64,000 nucleotides of DNA from NCBI RefSeq assembly GCF_900130005.1, contig NZ_FQXP01000007.1:124001-188000 (forward strand), written 5' to 3'. Of this stretch, positions 28,702 through 38,377 are shown piece by piece. The position numbers and the translations under genes were made by a program. The DNA comes from Clostridium collagenovorans DSM 3089. Its GTDB lineage: Bacteria; Bacillota; Clostridia; Clostridiales; Clostridiaceae. How positions within the stretch are numbered: the first letter of the stretch is position 1; each line of letters starts with the position of its first letter. The notes under the pieces are model-generated. The model worked only from the letters and a program-made list of their open reading frames with translations. It made no database searches and was not told where the DNA came from.

Positions 28702-28727
28702 AAGGCTGTAGTTTAAACTACAGCCTT
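28702..28727 (-). terminator. Intrinsic terminator of the zinc-ribbon gene
   Basis: Perfect 26-nt palindrome, arms AAGGCTGTAGTTT and AAACTACAGCCTT, with a TTT tail on the minus strand, 14 nt after the stop at 28741. Confidence 0.85.
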
Positions 28728-28740
28728 CAAAATTCTAAAA

Positions 28741-28893
28741 TTATCTTCTATTTTGATCTTTCTTAGCTCTTCTACAAGATACACATCTTGTTGGCTCATT
28801 TTCAAATCCTTTTTCTTTGTAGAATTCTTGTTCTCCTACTGAAAATACGAATTCACTTCCACAATCTCTACATACTAATGTTTTATCTGACAT
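28741..28893 (-). CDS. Small zinc-ribbon protein
   Basis: 50 residues starting MSDKTLVCRDCG, ATG at 28893 with TAGGAGGAATATTT upstream. Two Cys-x2-Cys pairs, CRDC (residues 8 and 11) and CVSC (37 and 40), around the segment FVFSVGEQEFYKEKGF, the known small zinc-ribbon family of Firmicutes (zf-trcl-like), usually 49-70 residues. A single Zn2+ should be held by the four cysteines. Cellular role is not established. Own promoter and terminator. Confidence 0.9.
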   Translation of the reverse strand: MSDKTLVCRDCGSEFVFSVGEQEFYKEKGFENEPTRCVSCRRAKKDQNRR

Positions 28894-29335
28894 AAATATT
28901 CCTCCTAAAATTAAAGATTCTAAATTGATATAATAATCTCTAATGTTCGAGAAACTATTTACCTAAATGAAACTTTTTTTGTTAGCAAATTTGTACTTTG
29001 CTACTATTTTATAATAACATAGTCTTTAGTTAATTGCAACCTTTTTAATTCTATTTTACATACAACGCTAATTTTCATAATATTTTCTATAAGTTTTATC
29101 CTCTGTAAGTCAGAATATTTATCACATTGATTTATATTCTTGTAGTTACCATAATTACTTTATGAGCCCCGTAATTCTCATGAAATTCCACCTACCAAAT
29201 CAAGGATTTACGATATCCCTTAAGATTTAGACTTTCACTTATATTATACAATCCTATATAGTTTTTTATATTTTAAATTAATATCTTTTAAATAAACTGA
29301 ATTTTGATAAATTCTATTTATCTTCTCATTCATAA
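28894..29335. other. Intergenic region of about 440 bases
   Basis: No supported gene. A minus-strand stretch (29215-29190) with an imperfect TAAATC-CTTG-GATTTGG-like hairpin resembles the better hairpin at 44529-44545; both might be subterminal hairpins of lost IS200/IS605-type elements. Otherwise AT-rich with no feature I can name. Confidence 0.4.
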
Positions 29336-30193
29336 TTACTTTTTCTTTACTGGAATCCAAATTTCACTATAATAATTTTCATCTAAAATTCCATCTTTAT
29401 AGTTAACTGGATCATTATACATTTCTATATTATACCCCGCAGCAATTTCGTAATCTCTACAGTTTGGTAACCACTCTGAAAATATTTTCTTATTGGTCTC
29501 TTGAATTGCTGATGGACCTGGGCCATAACAAGGGAAAATAGCCCAAGTAAACTTAGGAATTGTTTTAACCACATATCCCTCTATCTCTTCTTTATCCCCA
29601 GAATAATCCCCTGCAATAAGATACTCAAATTCGTTTCCACTCATTTCCTCATCAATATTAACACCATACTTTCCACATACCTCTTTTAATGTTCCTTGTG
29701 AAATGTGCTCATTCCAGAATGATGGTATGTCCACGAATGCTGATTCATATTTAAATATCTTAGATACCCCTCCAATCTTAAATGCATCCTTCTCAACTAT
29801 TTTATAATCCATAATATATCCCCCTTCTAAGGAAAATCTAATTTTAAGAGCAACGAATGACTTTATCATTGCACCCTCTTTACGAACTGCGGATGGTGTA
29901 ACCCCATGAAATCTTGTAAAAGCTTTAGTAAAACTGTCTGGTGAATCATATCCATACTTTATTGCAATATCTATTATTTTTTCATTAGTAGATAAAATCT
30001 CGCTACCAGCAAGTGCAAGCCTTCTTTTCTTAATGTAGTCACTTAGTGAATATCCACATAACATTCCAAATCCCTTTTGAAAATAAAAAGTAGAAACATT
30101 CACCTTATCCGCAATTTCCTTAATTGATAAATCCTCAGTAATATTTTCTTCAATATAAATAATAGCTTTACTAATACTCTCAATCCATTCCAT
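29336..30193 (-). CDS. AraC-family regulator with GyrI-like effector domain
   Basis: 285 residues. N-terminal HTH_18 (about 10-105): ISKAIIYIEENITEDLSIKE and YGYDSPDSFTKAFTRFHGVTPS, both AraC half-motifs. C-terminal GyrI-like/AraC_E_bind domain (about 128-285), starting YKIVEKDAFKIGG and ending YSEIWIPVKK, which binds small hydrophobic ligands in the Rob/SoxS-BmrR class. The ATG has AAGGAGGGG upstream. Target genes not evident; it stands alone on its strand. Confidence 0.92.
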   Translation of the reverse strand: MEWIESISKAIIYIEENITEDLSIKEIADKVNVSTFYFQKGFGMLCGYSLSDYIKKRRLALAGSEILSTNEKIIDIAIKYGYDSPDSFTKAFTRFHGVTPSAVRKEGAMIKSFVALKIRFSLEGGYIMDYKIVEKDAFKIGGVSKIFKYESAFVDIPSFWNEHISQGTLKEVCGKYGVNIDEEMSGNEFEYLIAGDYSGDKEEIEGYVVKTIPKFTWAIFPCYGPGPSAIQETNKKIFSEWLPNCRDYEIAAGYNIEMYNDPVNYKDGILDENYYSEIWIPVKKK

Positions 30194-30340
30194 AATTTTT
30201 CCCCTCCTTGCAATTCATTAATCTAATTTTACCATTATCAAAGGTTAAAATTCCGACTTTTTAAGCTTTCTTTTGTCTTAATTAATTATCTATATAAAAT
30301 AATTAAATTCATCAAAGACTATTTCCTTCAATATAAAATA

Positions 30341-30387
30341 AACCCTATATAGCTTGTACTTAAGTTTTGTATAAACTACATAGGGTT
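30341..30387 (-). terminator. Intrinsic terminator after the glycosyltransferase pseudogene
   Basis: AACCCTATGTAG pairs with CTATATAGGGTT around a 23-nt loop, then TTATTTTAT on the minus strand. Confidence 0.7.
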
Positions 30388-30470
30388 ATGTAACTTTCTC
30401 AAAGATAATAATTATATTACCAAAGAGATTTTTGTATAAATCACATAAGATTATCTGAGTGTTTACTTAT

Positions 30471-31871
30471 TTACTTCCATACTCTCTTCATATTAAACAT
30501 CTCTTGTATATATCCATATAATGATACTGGAGAGATTAGCAGTTGATATCCTAATAAAAACACAATAAATGCTAAATAATGTTTTCTTATTTTTAAGTTT
30601 AATAAATCAAAAACCTTTTTCTTTTGATATAAAAACAATATCGTAAAACTTGCTATAGTAACCGGTAATACTAATATGAGCATAGGTCCAACTATATAAT
30701 AATATCCGAATAACGCTAATATACATCCTGGAATAAAGAATACTGTATATGAAAAATCCATATATGGTATTAATAAATCAATCCCTGTCAAGACCTTATA
30801 ATATTTATTCGGTTGATGCCAAGGCTTGATAGCTCTCAAACCTTCAATCATACCTCTAGCCCATCTCGAACGTTGACGTATAAAATGTGTTAATCCAATA
30901 GGTGCTTCTGTAAAGGCTATTGCTAAAGGTTCAAAGTATACCTTGTAATTCTTTGAAAGCATATTCCACGTAAGCACAATATCTTCTCCTATAGCATCAG
31001 ACCAACCCCCAATAGATTTTACTATGTCAGTTTTATATATACTGAATGCACCTTGTGCAACTAATGTACCTTGAAACATACCTTGCATCCTCTTTATTGA
31101 GGATATGCTTAAGAAATAATCCCATTCCTGTAACTTTGATAGTAAGTTATCTCTACTGTTTCTAACTAATACACTTCCAGCAACAGCAGCTATTTCAATA
31201 GGAGCACTATTCATTCTAGCCACAAGCCTTCTAATCGCTTGCTTATGTAATAAGGTATCTGCATCCAAGGTCAAAACATATTCAGTCTTAGTAAATTTAA
31301 TGCCCTTATTTAGCGCATTAAACTTTCCTGGATTTGCCTCATCTATACAAATTACATCTATCCCTAACCCACCTTTTGCTCTATATACTTCTTTCACCGT
31401 ATTATCATTAGAATTGTTATTTATTACAATTACTTTGATTTTACCTCTATAGTCCTGTTCCTTAATATATCTTAAAGTCTCATATATACCAGCTTCCTCA
31501 TTATATGCAGCAACTAACACTGTTACCTCATCAATAGGACTCTCATCCTTTACCCTAGGCTGTTTATCAAATAATATACTAGAAACTAAAAAAGCATTCA
31601 TAAACCCAGGTACATAAGCTATCCCCCCTATTATGAATACTGCTATAAATAAATTAGTAACATCTTTTAATTCTTTTATCCACGGTAATGATAAGTATAT
31701 AGATAATAAAGTTCATGCTATTGATATTGCCAAAACCATATTAAACTTTGCATTAATAGTAATATACCCTTTTTCTTTTTTATGTTCTTGCTCTTCTAAA
31801 ACCCTTTGTTTTTCTAATTCCTTTATCTCTTCTATACCATTTATTGTTTCTCTCTCTTTTACAGATTCCAT
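30471..31871 (-). pseudogene. Membrane glycosyltransferase family 2 gene interrupted by an in-frame TGA
   Basis: The reading frame begins at the ATG at 31871 (GAGGGGG upstream) and would give 466 residues, but codon 53 is TGA (31715-31713). The protein context ISIA-stop-TLLSIYLSLPW suggests a TGG Trp codon was lost. From residue 91 on the frame is intact: DxD-type GT2 motifs DADT and QxxRW (RQRSRWARG), GEDIVLTW, and about three C-terminal helices. It resembles PgaC/IcaA-like polysaccharide synthases. The N-terminal residues hold a Lys/Glu-rich coiled segment and two helices. A weak internal start at MNAF (31601) might make a 376-residue product lacking the first helices. Confidence 0.82.
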
Positions 31872-32106
31872 AGGTAAGCCCCCTCAAACCTTCATCTTTA
31901 AAGTTAACTTTTCTATAAATTATACAATAGTGGACATAGGAATTAAACCGGTATATTATGCTAAACTTACCTTTGAATTATCCATATCACATCATAACTT
32001 TCTTGACCTATTCTGCTCATGGCTTATTTTATTACAACCTTTATTTTATAAAATCTACTATTATATCAGACTAACTAAAACTAAATATAACTCTGCTACA
32101 TATAAA

Positions 32107-32130
32107 AAAGACACCACTACGTGATGTCTA
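32107..32130 (-). terminator. Intrinsic terminator of the PadR operon
   Basis: AGACATCACGTAGTGGTGTCT followed by TTTTTT on the minus strand, 11 nt after the last stop. Confidence 0.85.
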
Positions 32131-32140
32131 AACCTCTATA

Positions 32141-33151
32141 CTATTCTAACTTGAAATCCCCACTTTTACATTCAACTTCAAATTTATTGCTAGCTGAATT
32201 ATTTTCATTCTTATAATCACCATCAAATTTCTTTCCATCTATATTACAGCTTCCAAAACTCATATCTATATTATACGAATAATCATTTTTAGGTAATGCT
32301 GTTTTTATAGTTGTATCACCAAAATTATTCTTTATAACATTGCTTCCCCTAAATGTACCATCTAAATTGATATCACCAGACTTTGCTACAACTAGAAGTT
32401 CATTTGAATCTATCTTTACTCCCTTAATTCCTCCGAAATCTGACTCCGATATAAATTTATCAGTAACGACATTATTTAAGCTTACCTCTCCTGACTTAGC
32501 ATTAGTTTTCATAAGTTCTGTCTCTACATTTTCTAATACTATATCTCCAAAATCTGATTTTGATATAAAGTCCTTAGCTTTTATATTTTTCCCTTTTACC
32601 TTACCACTTTTAGCTTCAATTTCTATTGAATCACTAGTTAAATTCTCTATATTAACATTACCAAAATCACAGCTTAAATTAGTCTTTTTTGAATTTATTT
32701 CATTAAGCTTAATGCTTCCACTTGAGCTACTTATATTTAAATTATTAAATTCTGCATCCTGTGGAACATAAACCTTAACTATACTATCTGAAGCTGATAA
32801 ATTTAAATTTATATTAAACCTTAAACCTGATTTACCTTCATCTGTAACTATTAGTTTTTCATTCTCAACCTTAAATTCTATATCATTTACATCTCCAAAG
32901 TAGTTTAATTCTATGGCATACTTATCTGATTTAATTACTTCTATATCACTAAAACTAAGATTCAAATCCATATCTGTAAACTTATCTAAATCTCTATTCA
33001 CTTGTACTTTTTCACTATTCCCTATGGTAAGCTTCCCATCTTTCCATAGTATATCCTTATTACCACCACTAACAAATCCAATTATAGATAGAATCAGACC
33101 TGATACAATTAATAGACCTGCTAACCTTACCAACTTCTTTTTTCTGTACAT
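32141..33151 (-). CDS. DUF4097-family beta-repeat protein, membrane anchored
   Basis: 336 residues. One N-terminal helix (about 8-28), then an extracytoplasmic beta-solenoid domain of short repeats (ISKSDFGDIVLENVET, ISESDFGGIKGVKID, VVAKSGDINLDG). The alternating SDFG/SGD pattern is typical of the DUF4097 putative adhesin family. Third gene of the padR-HAAS-DUF4097 operon; start and upstream stop overlap by 1 bp. In this operon type the anchored protein probably responds to envelope stress; this is inference. Confidence 0.9.
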   Translation of the reverse strand: MYRKKKLVRLAGLLIVSGLILSIIGFVSGGNKDILWKDGKLTIGNSEKVQVNRDLDKFTDMDLNLSFSDIEVIKSDKYAIELNYFGDVNDIEFKVENEKLIVTDEGKSGLRFNINLNLSASDSIVKVYVPQDAEFNNLNISSSSGSIKLNEINSKKTNLSCDFGNVNIENLTSDSIEIEAKSGKVKGKNIKAKDFISKSDFGDIVLENVETELMKTNAKSGEVSLNNVVTDKFISESDFGGIKGVKIDSNELLVVAKSGDINLDGTFRGSNVIKNNFGDTTIKTALPKNDYSYNIDMSFGSCNIDGKKFDGDYKNENNSASNKFEVECKSGDFKLE

Positions 33152-33738
33152 TAGCTTCTCCCCCTCTTATTTACTTTATCTAGAAATACTCTCATTACTC
33201 CATTTGTAAATAATCTTATCCTTGGTACTAAAGTTCTTATACCTTCAAATGCTAATATACCTATACCAATCAAAACAATTCCTATTCCCATATAAAATAT
33301 AGCTGTTGCAGTTCCTTGAAATACTACCATTATGCCTGCTACTAAAATAGCTATTCCCGAAATACCAAATGCTGCTGCAACTACTACAAAACTCATTACT
33401 AGTGCAAATATAACTATTCCTAAAGCAAATAATATAGCTAATGCTGCAATTCCTAATGGTAATGCTATTGGAGCTGCAAATACTGCAAGAATAGTTAGTA
33501 TAACCTTATTCTTTCCTACACCCTTTTTATCCTTTACAAAATCATCATTGAATGCATAGTCAGATAATATTTGAGAAGAAATAGTTGAAGGATTTCCTAA
33601 TTCCCTTATAACCTCTTCCTCTGGTTTATCAGCATCTGCAAAATAATCTTCGTAATAAGCTATTATATTTCTAACTTCATCCCTAGGTAATCTTCTTATC
33701 CTGTGTTCCAATTCTCTAATGAAATTTTCTTTTCTCAT
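33151..33738 (-). CDS. HAAS (DUF1700) membrane protein
   Basis: 195 residues. N-terminal HAAS signature (about 1-60): FIRELEHRIRRLPRDEVR and IIAYYEDYFADADKPEEEVI. Then glycine/alanine-rich helices (about 80-180). HAAS proteins pair with PadR regulators and an anchored DUF4097 protein. The start lies 1 bp after the padR stop with GGGGG upstream. Confidence 0.92.
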   Translation of the reverse strand: MRKENFIRELEHRIRRLPRDEVRNIIAYYEDYFADADKPEEEVIRELGNPSTISSQILSDYAFNDDFVKDKKGVGKNKVILTILAVFAAPIALPLGIAALAILFALGIVIFALVMSFVVVAAAFGISGIAILVAGIMVVFQGTATAIFYMGIGIVLIGIGILAFEGIRTLVPRIRLFTNGVMRVFLDKVNKRGRS

Positions 33739-33739
33739 C

Positions 33740-34054
33740 TTAAATCCCCCTGCCTAATAGAACTTTATCTACATTATCTTTATACTCATCCCATTCCCTT
33801 AAATACTCACTTAAAACTGCTTTGCCCTTTTCTGTTATTTTATAATATCGCCTATTTCTTCCTTGATAGGCTTGATCGTAAGTTGTCAAACATTCATCCT
33901 TTTGTAATCTTCTTAAAACAGGATACAATGTTGATTCTGATATGGACATTATTTGCCTTACATTTTGTGTGAGAACATATCCATATGTATCCTCTCTTGA
34001 TAGAACCGATAAAACACATGCATCTAACAAAGCTGCCCCTAGTTGAAAAGCCAT
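33740..34054 (-). CDS. PadR-family transcriptional regulator
   Basis: Start at the ATG at 34054 with GAGGTG upstream; 104 residues. PadR winged helix: YGYVLTQNVRQIM, ISESTLYPVLRRLQKDECLTTYD, then GRNRRYYKITEKGKAVLSEYL. A perfect inverted repeat sits between the -35 and -10 of its own promoter, so it probably represses its own operon. Confidence 0.94.
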   Translation of the reverse strand: MAFQLGAALLDACVLSVLSREDTYGYVLTQNVRQIMSISESTLYPVLRRLQKDECLTTYDQAYQGRNRRYYKITEKGKAVLSEYLREWDEYKDNVDKVLLGRGI

Positions 34055-34097
34055 AATTACACCTCGATTTTCCTCTGTATAATATTTTATTATGTAT

Positions 34098-34129
34098 AAT
34101 ACTATATGATGTATAGTATTGTTTGTCAA
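34098..34129 (-). promoter_or_regulatory. Promoter of the padR operon with a palindromic operator
   Basis: On the minus strand -35 TTGACA (34129-34124) and -10 TATAGT (34106-34101), spacer 17 bp. Arms AATACTATA (34098-34106) and TATAGTATT (34112-34120) form a perfect 9-bp inverted repeat with a 5-bp centre, lying over the spacer and -10: a position suited to repression. Confidence 0.82.
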
Positions 34130-34311
34130 CTAATTCCATGAATATTTTTAGTTAAAATCATTCTCAAAGTTATCCATATATTCTTTTAAAGTAACATGTT
34201 ATATATCTTTATAACTAATTTTTATATACCCCTAAAATCACTTCTTATTTCTACTCATAATTGAAATGCTTTACACTTACATAGCTAATATGTGATATCC
34301 TTTATAAAATA

Positions 34312-34350
34312 AAAATAGATAGAAATCCATAAAAGAATCTCTATCTATAC
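34312..34350 (-). terminator. Intrinsic terminator, second of a tandem pair after the BceB-like gene
   Basis: AGATAGAGATTC pairs with ATTTCTATCT (one mismatch) around TTTTATGG, then TATTTTTATTTT on the minus strand. Confidence 0.7.
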
Positions 34351-34394
34351 TTAAGCCTTTAATCTAAAACTAAAGAAACATCTTACTATAACAT

Positions 34395-34440
34395 AAAAAT
34401 AAAAAATAGCCCTATAACCATTTACAGAACTATTTTTTAT
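34395..34440 (-). terminator. Intrinsic terminator, first of a tandem pair after the BceB-like gene
   Basis: AAAAAATAGTTCT pairs (with G-T pairs) with AGGGCTATTTTTT. It lies about 100 nt beyond the permease stop. Confidence 0.65.
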
Positions 34441-34540
34441 TAACCCACCTTGCAATTGGAAGTTACATTTTTTATTTTTAAAATTTTAATTTCTACAATA
34501 TAAGCTTAAATTTTAAAAATTACTATTAATTCCTATAGTA

Positions 34541-36625
34541 TTAATGATTATTAATATTTCTTTTAAAAGTATAGTAGGTTCCTAAAAAATAAGCTATATA
34601 GATAATTAGTAACAAAGTAACCGCTAATACAATATTAGCTATAAAAACTTTATCGCCTACATAAAAGGCTATCTGTGTCTCTATAATTTTAAAGTAATTA
34701 CATACAAATACTACAACTCCTACTATAGCTATAGAAATAGGTACTATAAAGTAAATGGATATTTGTTTTAATACTATTTTGTTAATATTACATTCTTCAA
34801 CTCCTAACTTCCTTAGGACGTTGAATCTTTCTTTATGCTCAATTGAATCTGCTAATTGCTGAAGTGCTAAAACTGTTAAACTAATCATAAGTAGAACTAC
34901 ACCTAAATATATCCCTAATATCCTCATGCCTAAAGTTGCATTTAATATTTCACTAGTTTCTACTGATTTTATATTTACCCCTATTATTTCTTTAGAATAA
35001 TCAGTATTGCCTTTATTATACTTTTTAATTATATCCTTATTGTTTTCAGCATACCAATTTGGAAGGATGTCATTTTCAAATTCTATACCTTCTTCATACC
35101 TTAAATCCTGCTTCAAATTTGCTATTAAATTTGATGTAGCTAATGTTAGATTATTACAAACTTCATCTGGAGCTACAATTAGAGTATCTGTAAATAAGTT
35201 AAATATTCCTTCACCTAAACTTTCTTTATAAAAACTATTTGAGCTTAGTTTTAACTCTTTACCCCCTATATCAATCTTACCATTCTCTTTTATAAAATTA
35301 TCTATCTGACTTTGATCTATAGCTTTTACCCAATGAGTTGTAAATTCATCCTTTTCTAATGTAATTTCTTTATATCCTAACATTGAACGAGCCTTATTAA
35401 ACTGACTCAATTTAACCACATTTAAAGGTCTGCTCCATTTATCTGTTATATTAAAATCTTCTGGTTTTATAAAGTAATTATCAACTACACAATATTCTTC
35501 TAAGTTATCATCTTTATTTAAGTAGCTAATAATCTCTTCATAGTTATATGATGGAATTTCATCTATGCTTTCATATCTTCGTTTTTCATCAATATTATAA
35601 TTGGTGGATATATCAATATCGTAAGGAGCTCTATAATCTAAATACCCAAGGCTCCATTGTGACATTATTAAAGTTAAAATAAAGCTAACAGCAGCTCCAA
35701 AGAATGCTATAGATATTGTTGCCATTAATATAGGTGCTGTTTTAAGCTTTGATACTATGGTTCCAATCAAAAATAAATTTGTACCTTCATACTTAAAGGT
35801 AGTCCATCTTTCTTTAACACAAATTACTATATAAGCTAAAGAATAAAATAGAGCATATGTTGCTAAAATAAAGCTTACTAGCGCTATGAAGGTAAGCATA
35901 ACTTCATTGCCCATTGACGCAACTTTATTTGTACTTTCATTAGCAATTTTCATAAGTGATGCTGTACAGTATCCACAAATACTATATAAAGTAACTGCTA
36001 AAATGAAGATTACTCCATATACCTTACCACTTCTTTTAAATTGAAACTCTGATTTCTTTTCTGCATTAAGCATATTAATAAGCTTTAATTTTCTAAGTAC
36101 TCTTATATTATTTACACCAATAATACAAAACATAGATAAAAAGAATATAAAAGTTATTACAACTGTATCTATATATAATTTAAAATTAAAACTTACTTCT
36201 TGCTTTGCAGTTAATAATATTAATGCTGTAACTACTTGAGAAAATAATGTTCCAATTATTATTCCTAAGAAAATAGCCATACTTCCAATTACTAATGTTT
36301 CTATAAAAAACATCAACGCAACATTTTTCTGCTCTGTTCCTAGCAATATATATGTTGCAAATTCTCTCTGTCTTCTTTTCACTACATATCTATTTACATA
36401 CCCAACTAATATGGTTAATAAGGCAGTTATTACATATGTTGTATATTCCATTATACGCTTTAACATTTCAAAGTTATATGAATCCTCTGTTATTAGTTCA
36501 TAGCTAGAGCTTGATAATGACATAAAGGCGTAAAATAAACTTACACATAAGGTAATTGTTATGAAATATATGGCATAATCTTTAATAGATTTTTTCGCAT
36601 TAGTTATTGCTAGTTTAGCGTACAT
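34541..36625 (-). CDS. BceB-like FtsX-type permease
   Basis: Start at the ATG at 36625 (GTG at 36640 possible); 694 residues. About ten helices. The opening KLAITNAKKSIKDYAIYF and RQREFATYILLGTEQKN are typical of BceB/VraG-type permeases, with a large extracytoplasmic domain (about 330-545) between helices 7 and 8 and a closing FNVLRKLGVEE. BceAB proteins free lipid II cycle intermediates from peptide antibiotics such as bacitracin. It overlaps its ATPase gene by 11 bp. No BceRS two-component pair is adjacent. Confidence 0.92.
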   Translation of the reverse strand: MYAKLAITNAKKSIKDYAIYFITITLCVSLFYAFMSLSSSSYELITEDSYNFEMLKRIMEYTTYVITALLTILVGYVNRYVVKRRQREFATYILLGTEQKNVALMFFIETLVIGSMAIFLGIIIGTLFSQVVTALILLTAKQEVSFNFKLYIDTVVITFIFFLSMFCIIGVNNIRVLRKLKLINMLNAEKKSEFQFKRSGKVYGVIFILAVTLYSICGYCTASLMKIANESTNKVASMGNEVMLTFIALVSFILATYALFYSLAYIVICVKERWTTFKYEGTNLFLIGTIVSKLKTAPILMATISIAFFGAAVSFILTLIMSQWSLGYLDYRAPYDIDISTNYNIDEKRRYESIDEIPSYNYEEIISYLNKDDNLEEYCVVDNYFIKPEDFNITDKWSRPLNVVKLSQFNKARSMLGYKEITLEKDEFTTHWVKAIDQSQIDNFIKENGKIDIGGKELKLSSNSFYKESLGEGIFNLFTDTLIVAPDEVCNNLTLATSNLIANLKQDLRYEEGIEFENDILPNWYAENNKDIIKKYNKGNTDYSKEIIGVNIKSVETSEILNATLGMRILGIYLGVVLLMISLTVLALQQLADSIEHKERFNVLRKLGVEECNINKIVLKQISIYFIVPISIAIVGVVVFVCNYFKIIETQIAFYVGDKVFIANIVLAVTLLLIIYIAYFLGTYYTFKRNINNH

Positions 36626-37382
36626 CCCTAAGGTCACCACCTAACAATGCCACAACATCTAATATTTTATTAAAGAATTGGCGTCTTGTATATTCACCTT
36701 TCACTAACTCTGTGAATATCTTTCCGTCTTTTATAAACAATATTCTATTACAATAACTAGCTGTAAAGGAGTCATGCGTTACCATCAAAATAGTTGTAGT
36801 TAAGTCTTTATTTAAATTTGATATCATCTCTATTAACATTTGAGCAGATTTTGAATCTAATGATCCTGTTGGTTCATCTGCTAATATAAGCTTAGGATTA
36901 GTTACTAATGCTCTTGCACAAGCTGTTCTTTGCTTTTGTCCACCTGAAACTTCATATGGATATTTTGAAAGCAAGTCTTCTATGCCCAATTTCTTAGCCA
37001 CAGTTAATACTTTATTATCTATGTCACTTTTCTTTGTCTTATTTATTGTAAGTGCTAATGCTATATTTTCATGAATGGTCAATGTATCTAGTAAATTAAA
37101 ATCTTGAAATATAAAACCCAGATTTTCTCTTCTAAACTTAGCTATACTCTTTGAATCTATTTCTGTAATATCCTTGCCATCTAAATAAATATTTCCTGAA
37201 CTTACATCATCAATTGTAGCTACTAAATTTAATAATGTAGTCTTACCAGAGCCAGATGGTCCCATTACCCCTACAAATTCACCTTTTTCCACAGTAAAGC
37301 TTATATCATCAATAGCCTTAACTATATTTCCCTTGTTTCCATAATATTTTTCAACGCTCTTAATCTTTAATACTTCATTCAT
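36615..37382 (-). CDS. BceA-like ABC ATPase
   Basis: Start at the ATG at 37382 with GAGGTGAT upstream; 255 residues. Walker A GPSGSGKTT, signature EVSGGQKQRTA, Walker B LILADEPTGSLD, switch His in MVTHDSF. MacB/BceA-type ATPase partnering the downstream permease. First gene of the two-gene unit. Confidence 0.94.
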   Translation of the reverse strand: MNEVLKIKSVEKYYGNKGNIVKAIDDISFTVEKGEFVGVMGPSGSGKTTLLNLVATIDDVSSGNIYLDGKDITEIDSKSIAKFRRENLGFIFQDFNLLDTLTIHENIALALTINKTKKSDIDNKVLTVAKKLGIEDLLSKYPYEVSGGQKQRTACARALVTNPKLILADEPTGSLDSKSAQMLIEMISNLNKDLTTTILMVTHDSFTASYCNRILFIKDGKIFTELVKGEYTRRQFFNKILDVVALLGGDLRDVR

Positions 37383-37554
37383 CCTTATCACCTCATAAAT
37401 ATTTTATCTTATACACACCTTACTAGATTCGATTTAATATTACTTTTAGGTGACAATGTTGTAACATTAATATCTTCATCTATACACCCAGTTATATATT
37501 ACATGTTTCTTTTTAACTTTCTTCCTTGATTATTCTCTTCAAAAACAACCTTCA

Positions 37555-37791
37555 TTATCTTATATTTGTTTTCTGAAGATTTAACCCTCTTATTTCAAGG
37601 GTTAAGCTAATTGTAAAAACAACTTCAATAATAACCATCACAATTGATAATACAAAGCCATTAAATATGCATCCAATAATTAAGCTTAAAATAGGTATAA
37701 GGCATGCTGCAACAAAATAACTCTTGGATTTATAAAGCCAACTATAAGGTAATAAATGTGCTCTGAATATAAATTGAATTTTATCTATCAA
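37555..37791 (-). CDS. Small two-helix membrane protein
   Basis: 78 residues, TTG start at 37791 that overlaps the DUF6440-like gene by 11 bp; no strong ribosome binding site, so translation is probably coupled. Helices at about 24-45 and 47-66, ending with a basic tail. Not recognised. Real coding is suggested by the overlap and clear two-helix pattern; the start is uncertain. Confidence 0.5.
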   Translation of the reverse strand: MIDKIQFIFRAHLLPYSWLYKSKSYFVAACLIPILSLIIGCIFNGFVLSIVMVIIEVVFTISLTLEIRGLNLQKTNIR

Positions 37792-37966
37792 TTACTACTT
37801 TCCCTTGTGAATCTAATAATGGTGTCATTCCATTCATGCCAGTTCCAACAGTAGTCAAATAATTAACTCCTGTTGTAGTATCTACGACAATATACACTGC
37901 ACCCAATCCCAAGAATTCTTCCTCTTTAATAACGAATCGTTTTTTCTTCTTTTCTTGTCCAAACAT
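37781..37966 (-). CDS. DUF6440-like small protein
   Basis: 61 residues with AAGGAGGTGATAAG before the ATG. Conserved-looking core: LGAVYIVVDTTTGVNYL and GMTPLLDSQGKVVID, as in the DUF6440 family of small Firmicutes proteins. Soluble, basic at the N-terminus (KKKKR). Co-transcribed with a two-helix protein that overlaps its end. Function unknown. Confidence 0.75.
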   Translation of the reverse strand: MFGQEKKKKRFVIKEEEFLGLGAVYIVVDTTTGVNYLTTVGTGMNGMTPLLDSQGKVVIDR

Positions 37967-38275
37967 CTTATCACCTCCTTCAAAGTCCTATCTTCATTTT
38001 AACCTATATGGACTCTCTCATCATTATATTACCATATAATCAAATTAATGTAATCAAGCAGATTTGTGATCTCTTTTATTAGAATTCTTCACAAAGATTA
38101 CACTTTAACCCACTCACATAATTTATCTTTCCATTTTAATATATTGTGATGGTATTTTGGATTCTATTGAAACTCCATTGCGTGTATTTTGAATCCCTTC
38201 ATTACTTGAAAAATGCTTCTGATAATTTATAAATACAAGCTTGCTTATAATTCTAGTGTTTTCACATATAAAAAC

Positions 38276-38308
38276 AACCTTAGGAAACTTATATGGAATC
38301 CTAAGGTT
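38276..38308 (-). terminator. Intrinsic terminator after the GNAT gene (recurring hairpin family)
   Basis: Perfect arms AACCTTAGG and CCTAAGGTT, then TGTTTTTAT on the minus strand. Flank TATTTTTATCTGTAACG (plus strand) matches those of the elements at 39592 and 47124. Confidence 0.8.
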
Positions 38309-38377
38309 ATAAAGTATTTTTATCTGTAACGTAACACTTGCTTTCTTTTTTCGTATCCATGAGTTACATTGTTTTTT

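Noticed and set aside
31633..32124. A 163-codon plus-strand frame opposite the glycosyltransferase 5' region
   Set aside because: It is antisense to the GT2 gene including its start, has no ribosome site, and its residues fit a shadow of the real frame.
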